From: JBDHZK01 sp039811865
GTDB taxonomy: Bacteria > Actinomycetota > Actinomycetes > Propionibacteriales > Propionibacteriaceae
Length of the DNA stretch: 13,612 nucleotides
Assembly: GCA_039811865.1 (NCBI GenBank)
Contig: JBDHZK010000068.1
Span: 1 to 13,612 of the forward strand
Reading direction: 5' to 3'
Shown here piece after piece: positions 1 through 8,500 of the stretch (its first letter is position 1; each line of letters opens with the position of its first letter). The position numbers and the translations under genes were made by a program. The notes beneath the pieces are model-generated. The model was given only the letters and a program-made list of their open reading frames with translations, ran no database searches and was not told where the DNA came from.

Positions 1-298
1 TGGCCTGCAGGGCCTGGACGGCCGCATCGAAGCCGAGCGCCTTGATCGTGATCGTGAAGCCCTGGTCCTTGGCGATTGCGGCGATCAGGTCCATGTCGAT
101 GCCGACCATGTTGCCCGTGGTTTCGTCACGCATTTCGAACGGGGCGTAGGTGGTGTCGGTCCCGATGATGTAACTGCGGCCCTGAGCGGGCATCGGGTCG
201 GCCCTCGCCACGGCAGCCCCCGGTCCGAGCACCAGGGCGGCACCGATCACGGCGGTGATCGCGGCGGTGAGGAATCTCTTCCAGCGTGCGGTATTCAT
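1..298 (-). CDS. Amino-acid ABC transporter substrate-binding protein, N-terminal part (runs off left edge)
   Basis: This is the first 99 codons of a polar amino-acid (SBP family 3, GlnH/HisJ-like) solute-binding protein. The ATG at 298 has an AAAGGAAGG ribosome binding site a few bases upstream. Residues 1-33 form a Sec signal peptide: a basic start with WKR, a hydrophobic core at about 9-31, and a signal peptidase I-like ARA|DP site. The mature chain opens with the family pattern YIIGTDTTYAPFE, then GNMVGIDMDLIAAIA and GFDAAVQALQA, which line the ligand cleft of the first lobe. There is no lipobox cysteine, although free binding proteins of Gram-positive bacteria are usually lipoproteins. 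This may mean the protein is fused to its permease (GlnP-like), which cannot be checked here. The family call is firm; the ligand is not known. Confidence 0.9.
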   Translation of the reverse strand, partial: MNTARWKRFLTAAITAVIGAALVLGPGAAVARADPMPAQGRSYIIGTDTTYAPFEMRDETTGNMVGIDMDLIAAIAKDQGFTITIKALGFDAAVQALQA

Positions 299-390
299 GT
301 GGCCTTCCTTTGAAGGGCGCCGAATCGATCCGCCGGTCGTTGTCGAGGCCCGGTGGGCTTGGCCCGGCTCCGGCGGTGCAAGCGACCGTA

Positions 391-423
391 TTGGGACGCG
401 ACTAGGGCGAACGAGCGTCCCAA
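391..423. repeat. 9-bp perfect inverted repeat upstream of the substrate-binding protein gene
   Basis: TTGGGACGC (391-399) and GCGTCCCAA (415-423) are exact reverse complements separated by 15 bases. They lie about 95-125 bases upstream of the transporter gene's ATG, in the only promoter-bearing gap available to that gene. The site could be an operator or a leader hairpin. No T-run follows on either strand, so a simple terminator is less likely. No regulator can be named from sequence alone. Confidence 0.5.
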
Positions 424-439
424 CCACTCGGAACATGGC

Positions 440-476
440 TGTAACGCCCGGGGCGGATTGGCACACGGCCGTTACA
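440..476. promoter_or_regulatory. Second inverted repeat TGTAACG-N23-CGTTACA, possible operator
   Basis: TGTAACG (440-446) and CGTTACA (470-476) are exact inverted copies in the gap between the glycosyltransferase terminator and the amino-acid transporter gene. GTAAC/GTTAC half-sites resemble pieces of actinobacterial nitrogen-regulator (GlnR) boxes. However, the 23-base spacing and the weak inner half-sites do not fit the usual close tandem arrangement. Taken with the repeat at 391-423, it suggests regulated expression of the transporter. The regulator is a guess. Confidence 0.35.
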
Positions 477-524
477 CTTCGCACAGCGCAGGCATAGCCA
501 AGTGACGCCCGGACGCACGTGAAA

Positions 525-551
525 GGGGCCCGGCGAGAATCGCCGAGCCCC
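525..551 (-). terminator. Stem-loop terminator downstream of the GT39 glycosyltransferase
   Basis: Read on the minus strand, GGGGCTCGGCGA and TCGCCGGGCCCC pair over 12 positions, with one G-U pair and a 3-base loop. The stem starts 12 bases after the glycosyltransferase stop codon and is followed by only a short TTT. On the plus strand the same stem has a C-A mismatch, so the minus strand is the favoured direction. The strong stem with a weak T-run is typical of GC-rich actinobacteria. Confidence 0.75.
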
Positions 552-563
552 AATCGTGGTGAA

Positions 564-2690
564 TCACGCGGTCTGCGTCAGGTCATAGACCGTCGAGTTC
601 CCAACCGTGGTCGACTTGAACGTGGAGGTCACCCACGAGCTGATCTCGCTCGCCGAGGACGACGCGTTGCCGCCACCTGGTCCACCGCCCATCTGCCCAC
701 CGGCGATGAAGTAGTGGATCTGGCCCGAGGCCACGAGTTGCTTGAACTGCTCGAGCGTGACGTTGTTGTCAGAGCCGCTCCAGCCGCCGATGCAGTACAC
801 CGCGGTGTCGGTGTTCAGGATCAGCCCGGCCGCGCTCTGGTCGCCGATGACGGCCGCCGACCACTTGGTGCCGGCAGAGTCCAGCAGCGCGATCAGCTCG
901 GCGCTGGTGGACGCGCCGCCGCCGGGGCCGCCGTCGGTCTGGGTGCCGGTGCCGCCGTCCGAACGAGTGCCGGTGGTGCCGTCCGGACCGCCGGGCATCG
1001 TCCCGCCGTCGCGCCCGGGGCCGCCGCCCATGCCGGACGTCACGACGCCCGCCGGACCGGACGTGGGGATCGAGCCGCTGTGTCCGGACGCGGCGGTCGC
1101 TACCGTCCAGGACGCCATGGGGATGGCCGCGCCGAGAGCCCCGACGATCAGGCCGGCCGCCGCGATCCGGCGCCAAGTCAGGCCGTCGAAGAGCCCGGCG
1201 AGCACGTAGGCCAGGGCGCCGCCGACGCCGGCGATCAGGGCCGTCCAGCGCAGGACCGGGAGCCAGGACGCCGCGTAGGTGGCCATCAGGTAGAAGCCCC
1301 AGGCAGCCGTCCCGGCCAAGGCGAGGGCCAAGACACCGCGCCAGACGAGCGCGAAGCGTCCGTCGGCCTGGACGCGATCCCAAACCAGCTTGCCGCCGAT
1401 CGCCGCCGTGGCGCCGATCAGGGGGGCCAGCGCCACCGCGTAGTAGGGATGGACCGTGCCGCTCATGTAGCTGAACACGACCGCCGTCGCTAGCATCGAG
1501 CCGCCCCAAAGCACCAGGGACGCGCGCTGCGGATCGCCCAGCGGACGGCGTCCGGCGGCGATCAGCCCGGCCACCAACAGCAGAAGGGCCGCGGGCAGCG
1601 CCCAGGAGATCTCGGGTCCGAACGCGGCGTTGAACATGCGCAGCAGGCCGGCCGTCCCACCGAAGCCGGTGTTCTGGCCGCCCATGCCGCCGCCCCCACC
1701 GTTACCGGCGCCGCCGAAGATCCTTGCCAGTCCGTTATAGCCGAGGGCCAGTTCCCACAGCGAGTTGTTGGTCGAGCCGCCGATGTAGGGACGCGACGCG
1801 GCCGGCCATAGCTGCGCCAGCACCATCAGCCAGCCGCCGCTCACGATCAGCGAAACGGTCGCGACGAGCAGGTGCCACAGCCTCGTCCGGACCGGACGCG
1901 GGGCCACCAGGAGATACACCAGCCCGAGGACGGGCAGCACCAACAAGCCCTGGAGCATCTTGGTCAGGAACGCGAGCCCGATCAGCCACCCGGCGCCGGC
2001 CAGCCACACCAGCGAGGGTGCGTTCCGGGTCGTTTGGATCGCCCGAACCACCGCGTAGGCGGCCGCCGTGAGGCAGAGCACGAGCAGGGCGTCCGGGTTG
2101 TTGAAGCGGAACATCAGGGCCGCAACCGGAGTCAGCATCGCGAGCGCTCCGGCGATGAGTCCAGCGGCGTGCCCGGAAGCCCGCCGCACCGCGCCGTAGG
2201 TCAGCGCGACCGTCCCTACACCCATCAGGGCTTGTGGCACCAGCATCGAGGCGCTGGAGAAGCCGAACAGCCGGGCCGAAAGCCCCATCACCCAGAGGGC
2301 AGCCGGGGGTTTGTCGACGGTGATGGAAAGGCCAGAGTCCAAAGCGCCGAAGAGCCAGGCCGTCCAGGACTGCGTTGAGGACTTCACCGCCGCGGCATAG
2401 AACTCGTTGGCGTAGCCGGAGTTGGTGATGTTGAACAGGTACAGCGCCGCGGTCGCCAGCAGGAGGGCCCAAAGCGCGGGACGAGCCCAGCGCGGGTCGT
2501 CCTCGGGGCCGAGCAGCAGGCGGGTGGCCGCGTTGCGCGGTTTGAGCGTGCGGACACCGGGGTGAGCCGGGCCTGGACCCACCTCGCCGGCGCTCGCGTG
2601 GGCGGCGGGCAGATCGGGTTCAAGGCCGTCGCCCCGGCCGCGCGCCCGCACGGGGGGCGGCGCCGCGACGGCGGTAGCGGTTGGGGTCAT
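564..2690 (-). CDS. GT39/ArnT-like polytopic membrane glycosyltransferase (PMT_2 type, YkcB-like)
   Basis: A 708-residue membrane glycosyltransferase of the GT-C/GT39 type, which transfers sugars from polyprenyl-phosphate donors on the outer face of the membrane. The first 70 residues are a Pro/Ala/Arg-rich cytoplasmic tail. The first membrane segment is at about 74-90, followed by the periplasmic loop that carries NEFYAAA and the hallmark DKPP (about 126-129). Roughly a dozen hydrophobic segments run to about residue 530. A Gly-rich loop lies near residue 330 and a Gly/Thr/Asp-rich linker at about 543-595. The C-terminal 110 residues form a soluble, probably extracytoplasmic, domain interrupted by another Gly-rich patch. 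I chose the ATG at 2690, which has AGGAG six bases upstream. A GTG at 2708 would add six residues but has no such site. Acceptor and donor are unknown. Confidence 0.88.
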   Translation of the reverse strand: MTPTATAVAAPPPVRARGRGDGLEPDLPAAHASAGEVGPGPAHPGVRTLKPRNAATRLLLGPEDDPRWARPALWALLLATAALYLFNITNSGYANEFYAAAVKSSTQSWTAWLFGALDSGLSITVDKPPAALWVMGLSARLFGFSSASMLVPQALMGVGTVALTYGAVRRASGHAAGLIAGALAMLTPVAALMFRFNNPDALLVLCLTAAAYAVVRAIQTTRNAPSLVWLAGAGWLIGLAFLTKMLQGLLVLPVLGLVYLLVAPRPVRTRLWHLLVATVSLIVSGGWLMVLAQLWPAASRPYIGGSTNNSLWELALGYNGLARIFGGAGNGGGGGMGGQNTGFGGTAGLLRMFNAAFGPEISWALPAALLLLVAGLIAAGRRPLGDPQRASLVLWGGSMLATAVVFSYMSGTVHPYYAVALAPLIGATAAIGGKLVWDRVQADGRFALVWRGVLALALAGTAAWGFYLMATYAASWLPVLRWTALIAGVGGALAYVLAGLFDGLTWRRIAAAGLIVGALGAAIPMASWTVATAASGHSGSIPTSGPAGVVTSGMGGGPGRDGGTMPGGPDGTTGTRSDGGTGTQTDGGPGGGASTSAELIALLDSAGTKWSAAVIGDQSAAGLILNTDTAVYCIGGWSGSDNNVTLEQFKQLVASGQIHYFIAGGQMGGGPGGGNASSSASEISSWVTSTFKSTTVGNSTVYDLTQTA

Positions 2691-3063
2691 CGGAACTCCT
2701 AGGTTCACCCTCGCACCGGTCGCGCGAGGTTCGGTATTACCGTCGAGCCGCCCGCTATGAAGTTCCTGTGCGTCGGCTCAGGCGGAAAGGTGAATCGTCG
2801 ACCCGGCCCTGAGCGCCGCGGCGCCAGGGTCGCGCCGCCGGGCCGGACCTGCGCGGGCCTCGAGAGAAAAAGGTGGAAACGTGCGGCGGTTGGTGCGCGG
2901 CGCGCTCCGGGCAGGCGGCAGCGCGACGTGAGCGGCCCAAGCGCCGCACAAATCCACACGCTGACTCGATGCCCCTGTGGCCGCGCCGCCGACCGACCGG
3001 GTCACTGGCTGATCCAACGACAGGTGTGGCCGGGCTGAACGCGCCCGTCCCCGACGTTGAGGC
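2691..3063. other. Non-coding gap between the glycosyltransferase and the membrane protein gene
   Basis: About 370 bases with no convincing gene; the short reading frames here look like random Arg/Pro/Ala-rich translation. Just upstream of the glycosyltransferase start, CCTCGC (2709-2714) and GCGAGG (2724-2729) form a 6-bp stem with a 9-base loop in the predicted leader. Behind it lies CGGTA-T-TACCG (2732-2742), which on the minus strand reads TAATAC and could serve as a -10 element, though no clear -35 is seen. The gap also holds the long inverted repeat at 2881-2949. Confidence 0.5.
2881..2949 (-). terminator. Long imperfect inverted repeat followed by a T-rich run, possible terminator
   Basis: The arms at 2881-2893 and 2937-2949 match as inverted copies at 12 of 13 positions (GTGCGGCG-x-TTGG). 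Inside them a further stem, CGCGCT (2900-2905) with AGCGCG (2920-2925), can form. Read on the minus strand, the structure ends in GTTTCCACCTTTTTCTCTC, so it could terminate the membrane-protein transcript that ends at 3064. The distance of about 115 bases from that stop, and the wide spacing, leave open a structured leader or a decayed repeat. Confidence 0.45.
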
Positions 3064-4329
3064 CTACTGCGCTGACGAGTCGCCGGCTCCGGCCGAGGTT
3101 GGCCCCACTTCGGTGGCAGGCGTCGAAGAGCTGGCCATCACCGCCGAATCGCGGAGCAACAAGGCCAAACGCAATGCGCAGGCCTGGCGGACCACCTCGT
3201 CGGCGCCGGTCTGTGTGTCGTGGCGCAGGCGAGCGTCGGACGCCGACGCGACGGAAAAGTTGAAGGCGGCGAAGGTGGCCAGGAAGCCGGCCACCCGAAG
3301 GTGTTCGAAGCTGAGGATGTAGGTGTGCTTGTCTCCTGACGACCGGATCAGTACCCCGGGGTCGGCGTGGATCCAGCCCTTTAGGGCATCGGAGTCGACC
3401 ACCAAGAAGCCGAGAACGACGAAGAAGATAAACACGGCAAGCGCGATCACTACCGCCACGACCAAGCGGGAGATGATCGTGACCAGTCGAATGCTGGTCT
3501 CCTGCCGGGCATCAATCGGGCAGGTGGTGGGCTCGGTGAGCAGCACGGGCTCGTTCGCGAGCGGGGTCCCCTCCAGTGCTTCGCGGAGGGCTTCGGTGGT
3601 CTCGAAGCGCGCGAGACCGTCGACATCCACTTGGCGGCGGCTCCCCAGGAAGGCGCCGGCCAGCACCAGCAGCAACAACACCGCCGCCGTGAAGGACGGC
3701 ACCGTCAGCCGACCCACCGTCACCCATAATCCCGGACTGAAGAAGGTGAAGAACACCACCCCGAGAAGCACTGGCAGCGTTGTGGCCAGCCCCGATCCGG
3801 CGCTCGAGAACGAGCGCAGCAGCGACCGCCACAGCCATGCGAACAACGAAATCAACCCGAAGGTGACGACGGTCAGGATCGTCACCAGCACCACCACTTG
3901 CCAGGCCGCGACCACCGCCATCGCGGTCAGGCGCAGGAACCAGGCGGACTCACCCAACTCGGCGACCGCGTCGTCCAGCTGGGGAGCGCCGCCGATCGCG
4001 ATCACGGGGGCCAGGACGAAGGCGATTGCCTCGATCACCCCGAAGTGCCGCAGGCGCGCGAACGGCCGGCGTTTGCGGAGCAGGTTGGCGCCCACCCAAA
4101 CCACGAAGATCAGCACGAAGCTGGTGACGAGCGTCGACCACCAGTCGATATCGGTGATCCCCGGCACGGCGCCGACCATCGCGAACAAGAACGCGGCGAT
4201 GATCGCCGGCATCGCGCGCACAGACGTCCCGCCGCCGACGCCAGTGCCGCGCAGCAGCAAAGTGAGCCCGCGGGCTCCAAACCAACGCTCCAGTTGGCGT
4301 TGCTGCGGCTGGTGGGCGCGTCTGGACAC
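3064..4329 (-). CDS. Polytopic integral membrane protein of unknown function
   Basis: I do not recognise this 421-residue protein. After a basic N-terminus come hydrophobic segments at about 41-55, 66-84 and 96-112. A long hydrophobic stretch at about 132-167 could be two helices, and two more segments follow. A charged soluble stretch of about 50 residues (from SRRQVDVDG to the Arg after QETS) comes next, then a very hydrophobic segment ending in FFVVLGFLVV, and finally a largely soluble C-terminus with a run of Ser/Thr/Pro. No catalytic motif is visible. The start is a GTG at 4329; an in-frame stop lies just upstream (4339-4341), so the frame cannot extend much further. There is no clear Shine-Dalgarno; the first ATG would be at residue 40. 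Third-position GC is typical of the neighbours, which supports a real gene. Confidence 0.75.
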   Translation of the reverse strand: MSRRAHQPQQRQLERWFGARGLTLLLRGTGVGGGTSVRAMPAIIAAFLFAMVGAVPGITDIDWWSTLVTSFVLIFVVWVGANLLRKRRPFARLRHFGVIEAIAFVLAPVIAIGGAPQLDDAVAELGESAWFLRLTAMAVVAAWQVVVLVTILTVVTFGLISLFAWLWRSLLRSFSSAGSGLATTLPVLLGVVFFTFFSPGLWVTVGRLTVPSFTAAVLLLLVLAGAFLGSRRQVDVDGLARFETTEALREALEGTPLANEPVLLTEPTTCPIDARQETSIRLVTIISRLVVAVVIALAVFIFFVVLGFLVVDSDALKGWIHADPGVLIRSSGDKHTYILSFEHLRVAGFLATFAAFNFSVASASDARLRHDTQTGADEVVRQACALRLALLLRDSAVMASSSTPATEVGPTSAGAGDSSAQ

Positions 4330-4341
4330 GCCGCGATGCTA

Positions 4342-4369
4342 CTGCCCGACGTGACTGGAGGCCGGGCAG
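4342..4369. promoter_or_regulatory. 7-bp stem-loop in the leader of the membrane protein gene
   Basis: CTGCCCG (4342-4348) and CGGGCAG (4363-4369) pair exactly around a 14-base loop. The stem begins 12 bases upstream of the GTG start of the minus-strand membrane protein gene, in the divergent gap shared with the first VOC gene. It could occlude the start region in the mRNA or be an operator. The missing Shine-Dalgarno of that gene makes a translational role worth considering, but this is inference. Confidence 0.35.
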
Positions 4370-4497
4370 CGGGAGCCGTACAACTTCGCGCCGATGCCCG
4401 TCACCGATCGCCCCGGTAGAGCCGTGGGGCTGCGGCCCGCGACTCGGCAGGCGGCCTGATCGTTGGCGCTTAGCTACCCGGAGTGCGAGCCTGAGGT

Positions 4498-4887
4498 ATG
4501 ACCTGCCGAGTCGCCAACTTCTGCATCGACGCCAGCGCACCCCTTGCCCAGGCAGGCTGGTGGGCACAGGTCCTGGACGACTTCGTCCCCGATCCCGACC
4601 CCGGGGATGACCCAGATCCTGACGAGGCCGGGCTGCAGGGGCCTGACGGACGCTGGCTGCTGTTCCTGCGCGTGCCAGAGGACAAGGTGGTCAAGAACCG
4701 CATGCACATGTGCCTTCGGCCGGTGGACCGCACCCGGGACGAGGAAGTCGAACGCCTCCTCGATCTGGGCGCGACCATGGTGCACGACCTGCGCGAGCCC
4801 GAGCGCGGCTGGGCCGTCTTGGCCGACCCCGAGGGCAACGAGTTCTGCGTGCTGACCATGTCCGCGGCGGACGCCGGGGTGGGGTGA
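4498..4887 (+). CDS. VOC-superfamily (glyoxalase-like) protein, first of a tandem pair
   Basis: A 129-residue single-domain vicinal-oxygen-chelate protein, probably of the Glyoxalase_6 type common in actinobacteria. Visible marks are the short N-terminal strand with two tryptophans (WWAQVL), the central GPDGRWLLFLRVPE, the strand MHMCLRP with His70, a helix (EEVERLLDLGA) and the closing DPEGNEFCVL with Glu115. His70 and Glu115 are plausible metal ligands. An unusual Asp/Pro-rich insert (PDPDPGDDPDPDE) lies at about 31-43. The ATG at 4498 has only a close TGAGG just upstream, with GGAG further off. The gene is divergent from the membrane protein and 71 bases ahead of a second VOC gene. The substrate is unknown, and a resistance, isomerase or non-enzymatic role is possible. 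Confidence 0.85.
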   Translation: MTCRVANFCIDASAPLAQAGWWAQVLDDFVPDPDPGDDPDPDEAGLQGPDGRWLLFLRVPEDKVVKNRMHMCLRPVDRTRDEEVERLLDLGATMVHDLREPERGWAVLADPEGNEFCVLTMSAADAGVG

Positions 4888-4958
4888 CCGGTGACCGCGT
4901 GCGCTAGTCGCCGGCGGGCCGTTAGGGTGGCCAAACCAGCAACCACTAGGGAGAGCGC

Positions 4959-5354
4959 ATGTCACGTCCGGTGCATTTCGAGATCCAGGCCGACGATGTC
5001 GAACGAGCGAAGGCGTTCTACGGGGCGGTGTTCGGGTGGGCGTTCGAGGACTACAGCCAGTTCGTCGGCGCCCCCTATTTCGGTGTGATCACCGGTCCGG
5101 ACGACCAGCCCGGCATCAACGGCGGGCTGCTGCAGCGCCCCTGTGCCGCGCCGGCACCCGAGCAGGGCACAAACGCGTTCGTCTGCACCATGGCCGTGGA
5201 CGACTACGACACCGTGCACGACCGCATCGTCGAGGCCGGCGGGATCGTGGCCCTGCCCAAGTACGCGCTCACGGGGATGGCTTGGCAGGGCTACTACCTA
5301 GACCTCGAAGGCAACACCTTCGGCATCCACCAGCCTGATCCCGAGGCTCGCTGA
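4959..5354 (+). CDS. VOC-superfamily (glyoxalase/bleomycin-resistance-like) protein, second of a tandem pair
   Basis: A 131-residue VOC protein with the classic opening RPVHFEIQADDVERAKAFYGAVFGW, the central GINGGLL strand, the second-half strand FVCTMAVDDYD and the closing YYLDLEGNTFGIHQPD. His6 and Glu117 occupy the usual metal-ligand positions. AGGGAG at 4948-4953 is a good ribosome binding site for the ATG at 4959. A TAGGGT at 4923-4928 could be a separate -10 element, but no clear -35 is seen, so the gene may be read with its neighbour or on its own. It is only distantly like the preceding VOC protein, so this is not a recent duplication. It is a typical member of a large family whose substrates are mostly unknown. 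Confidence 0.92.
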   Translation: MSRPVHFEIQADDVERAKAFYGAVFGWAFEDYSQFVGAPYFGVITGPDDQPGINGGLLQRPCAAPAPEQGTNAFVCTMAVDDYDTVHDRIVEAGGIVALPKYALTGMAWQGYYLDLEGNTFGIHQPDPEAR

Positions 5355-5457
5355 CCCGGTAGCCGCACAGATCCGACGCTGACGGGTCGTTCGGGATCGG
5401 CAGCAGCCCAACGTGCCCCTTCGGTGGTATGTCTGTGCGCCTAACCGGCTCCGCAGC

Positions 5458-5471
5458 CTCGACTGGTCGAG
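5458..5471. repeat. CTCGAC-TG-GTCGAG palindrome in the convergent gap
   Basis: A 14-base palindrome lies between the stop of the second VOC gene (5354) and the stop of the SNF2 gene (5517), where two transcription units converge. The two-base centre means a hairpin would have to open its innermost pairs. No T-run follows on either strand. It may belong to a bidirectional terminator or be a small repeat. The rest of this 162-base gap shows nothing clear. Confidence 0.3.
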
Positions 5472-5516
5472 TCCGCCTGACCCGGAACCCCCAACCCGAG
5501 GTGTGACCCGCACGCC

Positions 5517-8500
5517 TCAATCAGCCAGCAGACCGCGAATGTCGGCGGCGGTCAGGGGCGCGGACAACTCACCGTCGGCGCCCACCACCTTCGCGAACAG
5601 ATCCTTCTTGCGCTCCTGGAGGGCCACGACCTTCTCCTCGATGGTGTTCTGCGAGACGAGACGGTAGACGTGAACGCGCTTGTCCTGGCCGATTCGATGG
5701 GTGCGGTCGACCGCCTGAGCCTCGGCAGCCGGGTTCCACCAAGGGTCGAGGATGAAGACGTAGTCGGCTTCGGTGAGCGTCAGGCCAAAGCCTCCCGCCT
5801 TGAGGCTGATCAGGAAGACCGGAGCGGAGCCCTCCCGAAACTCCGCGATCCGTTCGGGCCGGTTGCGGGTCCGGCCGTCCAGGTAGACGGTGCCGATCTG
5901 CTCGCGCGCCAACCGCTCGCGCGCCATGGTCAAGAAGGTGGTGAACTGGCTGAACACCAGCGCCCGATGGCCTTCCGCGGCGACCTCGCCGAGCATCTCC
6001 ACCAGCGTGTCCAGCTTGGCCGACGGCACGCCCGAGTTGGCCCGGTCCACCAACCCGGCCGACAGGCTGAGCTGCCGCAACAGCGTCAGCGAACGCAAGA
6101 TGGTGATCCGGTTGTGCCGCAGGTCGTCGACGAGCGCCAGCACCTTGCGGCGTTCGGCGTGCAACTGCCGGTCGTAGATCCGCTGGTGCGCGGGTGTCAA
6201 AGCGATCCGCACCACCTGCTCCTGCTTCGGCGGCAGCTCAGCGGCGACCGCCTCCTTGGTCCGCCTCAGCATCAGCGGACGGACGCGCCGGTGCAGCCGG
6301 CCAAGCGCCTCGGCGTCGCCGCCGTTCTCGATCGGACGCCGGTAGGCTTCGGTGAAGACTTCAGGATCGGCGAACAGCCCGGGCGCTGTGATCGAGAGCA
6401 ACGACCACAAGTCCATCAGGTTGTTCTCCAGCGGCGTACCGGTCACCGCGAACTTGACCCGCGCCCGCAGCTTCCGCACCGCCTGATACGCCTTCGACTG
6501 CCGGTTCTTCACGAACTGCGCCTCGTCGAGGACGACCGCGGCCCACGGTTGCTCGACGTAGTCCGTCTCGTCCAGGCGCGCCAACGCGTATGAGGTAACG
6601 ACCAGTTGGGCGTCGGCGATCGCCGCAGCCAGGGACGTCCCCCGCTTGCGGCCAGTCTGGGTGATGGTCGCCACACGCAGGTCGGGGGCGAACTTGGCGG
6701 CCTCAGCCGCCCAGGTACCCACCACGCTGGTCGGCGCGACCACCAGGACGGGGTGGTCCAGTTCACCCGCCTCATGCGCGGCGAGCGTGACGGCCAGGGC
6801 CTGCAGCGTCTTGCCCAGGCCCATGTCGTCGGCGAGGATGCCGCCCAGTCGCGCCCGCCACAAAAACGCCAGCCAACGAAACCCGACCTCCTGGTAGGGA
6901 CGCAGGGTGGCCGCCAGCCCGGCGGGGACGCCCACGGCGGGCAACTCGTCCAGGTTGAGCAGGGCCGAGACGGCGTCCGCCCAGGCCGCCGACTGCTCGG
7001 CCACGACGCCCAGCTCGACAAGTTCCTCCCACAATCCGGCATGCTCGGGACGCAACTGCAGGCTGCCGATCTCCGCGTCGCCCAGGACGGCGGCCTCGGC
7101 GATCAGGTCGCGCAGCTGGTCCAGTTCGGGCCGGTCCAGGGAGAACCAGACGCCGTTCGGCAGAATCAGATGGTCCTCCCCTTTGGCCAGCGCGGTGAAC
7201 ATGCGCCGGAACTCGATCACCTGGCCCTCGATGCTGACCTGGACATCCAGGTCGAACCAGTCCGTCGGGCCGCCTTCGGGCTCGGTGACGCGAAGTTCGA
7301 TCACCGGCGCCTCGGCCGCCTCGCGGTAGCTGGGGACGTCCCCCTCGATCATCACCTCGATGTCGTCGGCGGCTTGCAGCCGAGGCAGCGACTCGGTCAC
7401 GAAGGCGATCGACTCGCGTCCCCGGAGCTGGTTGTGGGCGATCAGGCCGCGCCCGAGCGCCGGGTCGGTGTACAGCCATGGGCCCGCTGGCATCGCGGCA
7501 ACCAGCGCACGCTCCGCTTCGACGTTGCGGAACGGTTGAGCGCCGGTCAGCAACTCGACGTCGGTGACCTCGCCGGCTGCCCGGTAGCGGAACGTCCAGG
7601 AGAGATCGGTGAGCGCGTCAGCGCCGAACGTGACGCGGACGGCGAGCCAGGGCGCCGACACCTCGGGCAACTCGATCGTGGGATCGATGACGAGCTCGAG
7701 TTGGCGGCGCAGCGCGGGCAGGTAGCCGGTGGCGAACTCCAGGATCTCGGCCGCAGGGATCGACAGCTTCGGGCTGTGGACGACGGTGGCCGACTCCGCC
7801 TCGTTCAGCGGACGGACGAACGGCCCGAGCACCAGGTCCTCCCCCGCCCGGACGATGCCGTGCGGCGGGTTGCCGACCACTTGATTGCGTCCCACGCGCA
7901 CCTGCTCGCCCTCGATGATGGCGAAGCCGGTGATGGTGAGCCCAGTTGCGGCGGCGTCCAGATGGACGATCGGACGGGCGGGCTCGCGCAGCAACCGCAC
8001 CGGCAGGCCGTCCGCGTGGACGAACCCGACCCCGGCTTCCTCGGCCTGGGAGAGGGCGGGCCAGACGTCGGCCGTCAACTCCTTCAGTTGCAGGTCGGAG
8101 CTGCGACCGTAGTAGAAGGAGTGGCCGTCGCGGCGCATGGCGTCCTTGATCGCCCGCAACGCCCGGCGATGCGAGTGGCGGTGTCCGCTGCCGGCGTACT
8201 CCAGGCCGTCCCAGGTCGCGCCCGTGCGGACCCAGCGCCCCGAGCGTCCCCAAACCAGCGGGCGCAGGCTGAGGTCGGCCGAGCGGCCGGAAAACTCCAG
8301 GGCGAGCGGGGTTCCGTCCACATCGTCGGGGAAGACGCGCCTCGTCGGCTCCAGGACCGCGCGCCAGCGCGGCACCGGTGGCGCGAGCCCTTCGCGCAGG
8401 TGCACCAGCAAGGCCACGACGTGCTTGCACTCCCCCTGCATCGGGCAGCTACAGCGCGTCTTGAGCGACTCCGTCTGGCGGTTGATCACGGTCTGATAAG

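Noticed and set aside
440..476. A firm GlnR box.
   Set aside because: Only the outer GTAAC/GTTAC halves fit. Spacing and inner half-sites do not match the usual pattern, so it is kept only as a possible operator.
519..1493. A 324-codon plus-strand frame.
   Set aside because: Antisense shadow of the glycosyltransferase C-terminal half; no family features, and it begins inside the terminator region.
3323..4354. A 343-codon plus-strand frame rich in Ser/Thr/Lys.
   Set aside because: Opposite the membrane protein gene; its composition is the complement of hydrophobic codons and no ribosome site or domain is seen.
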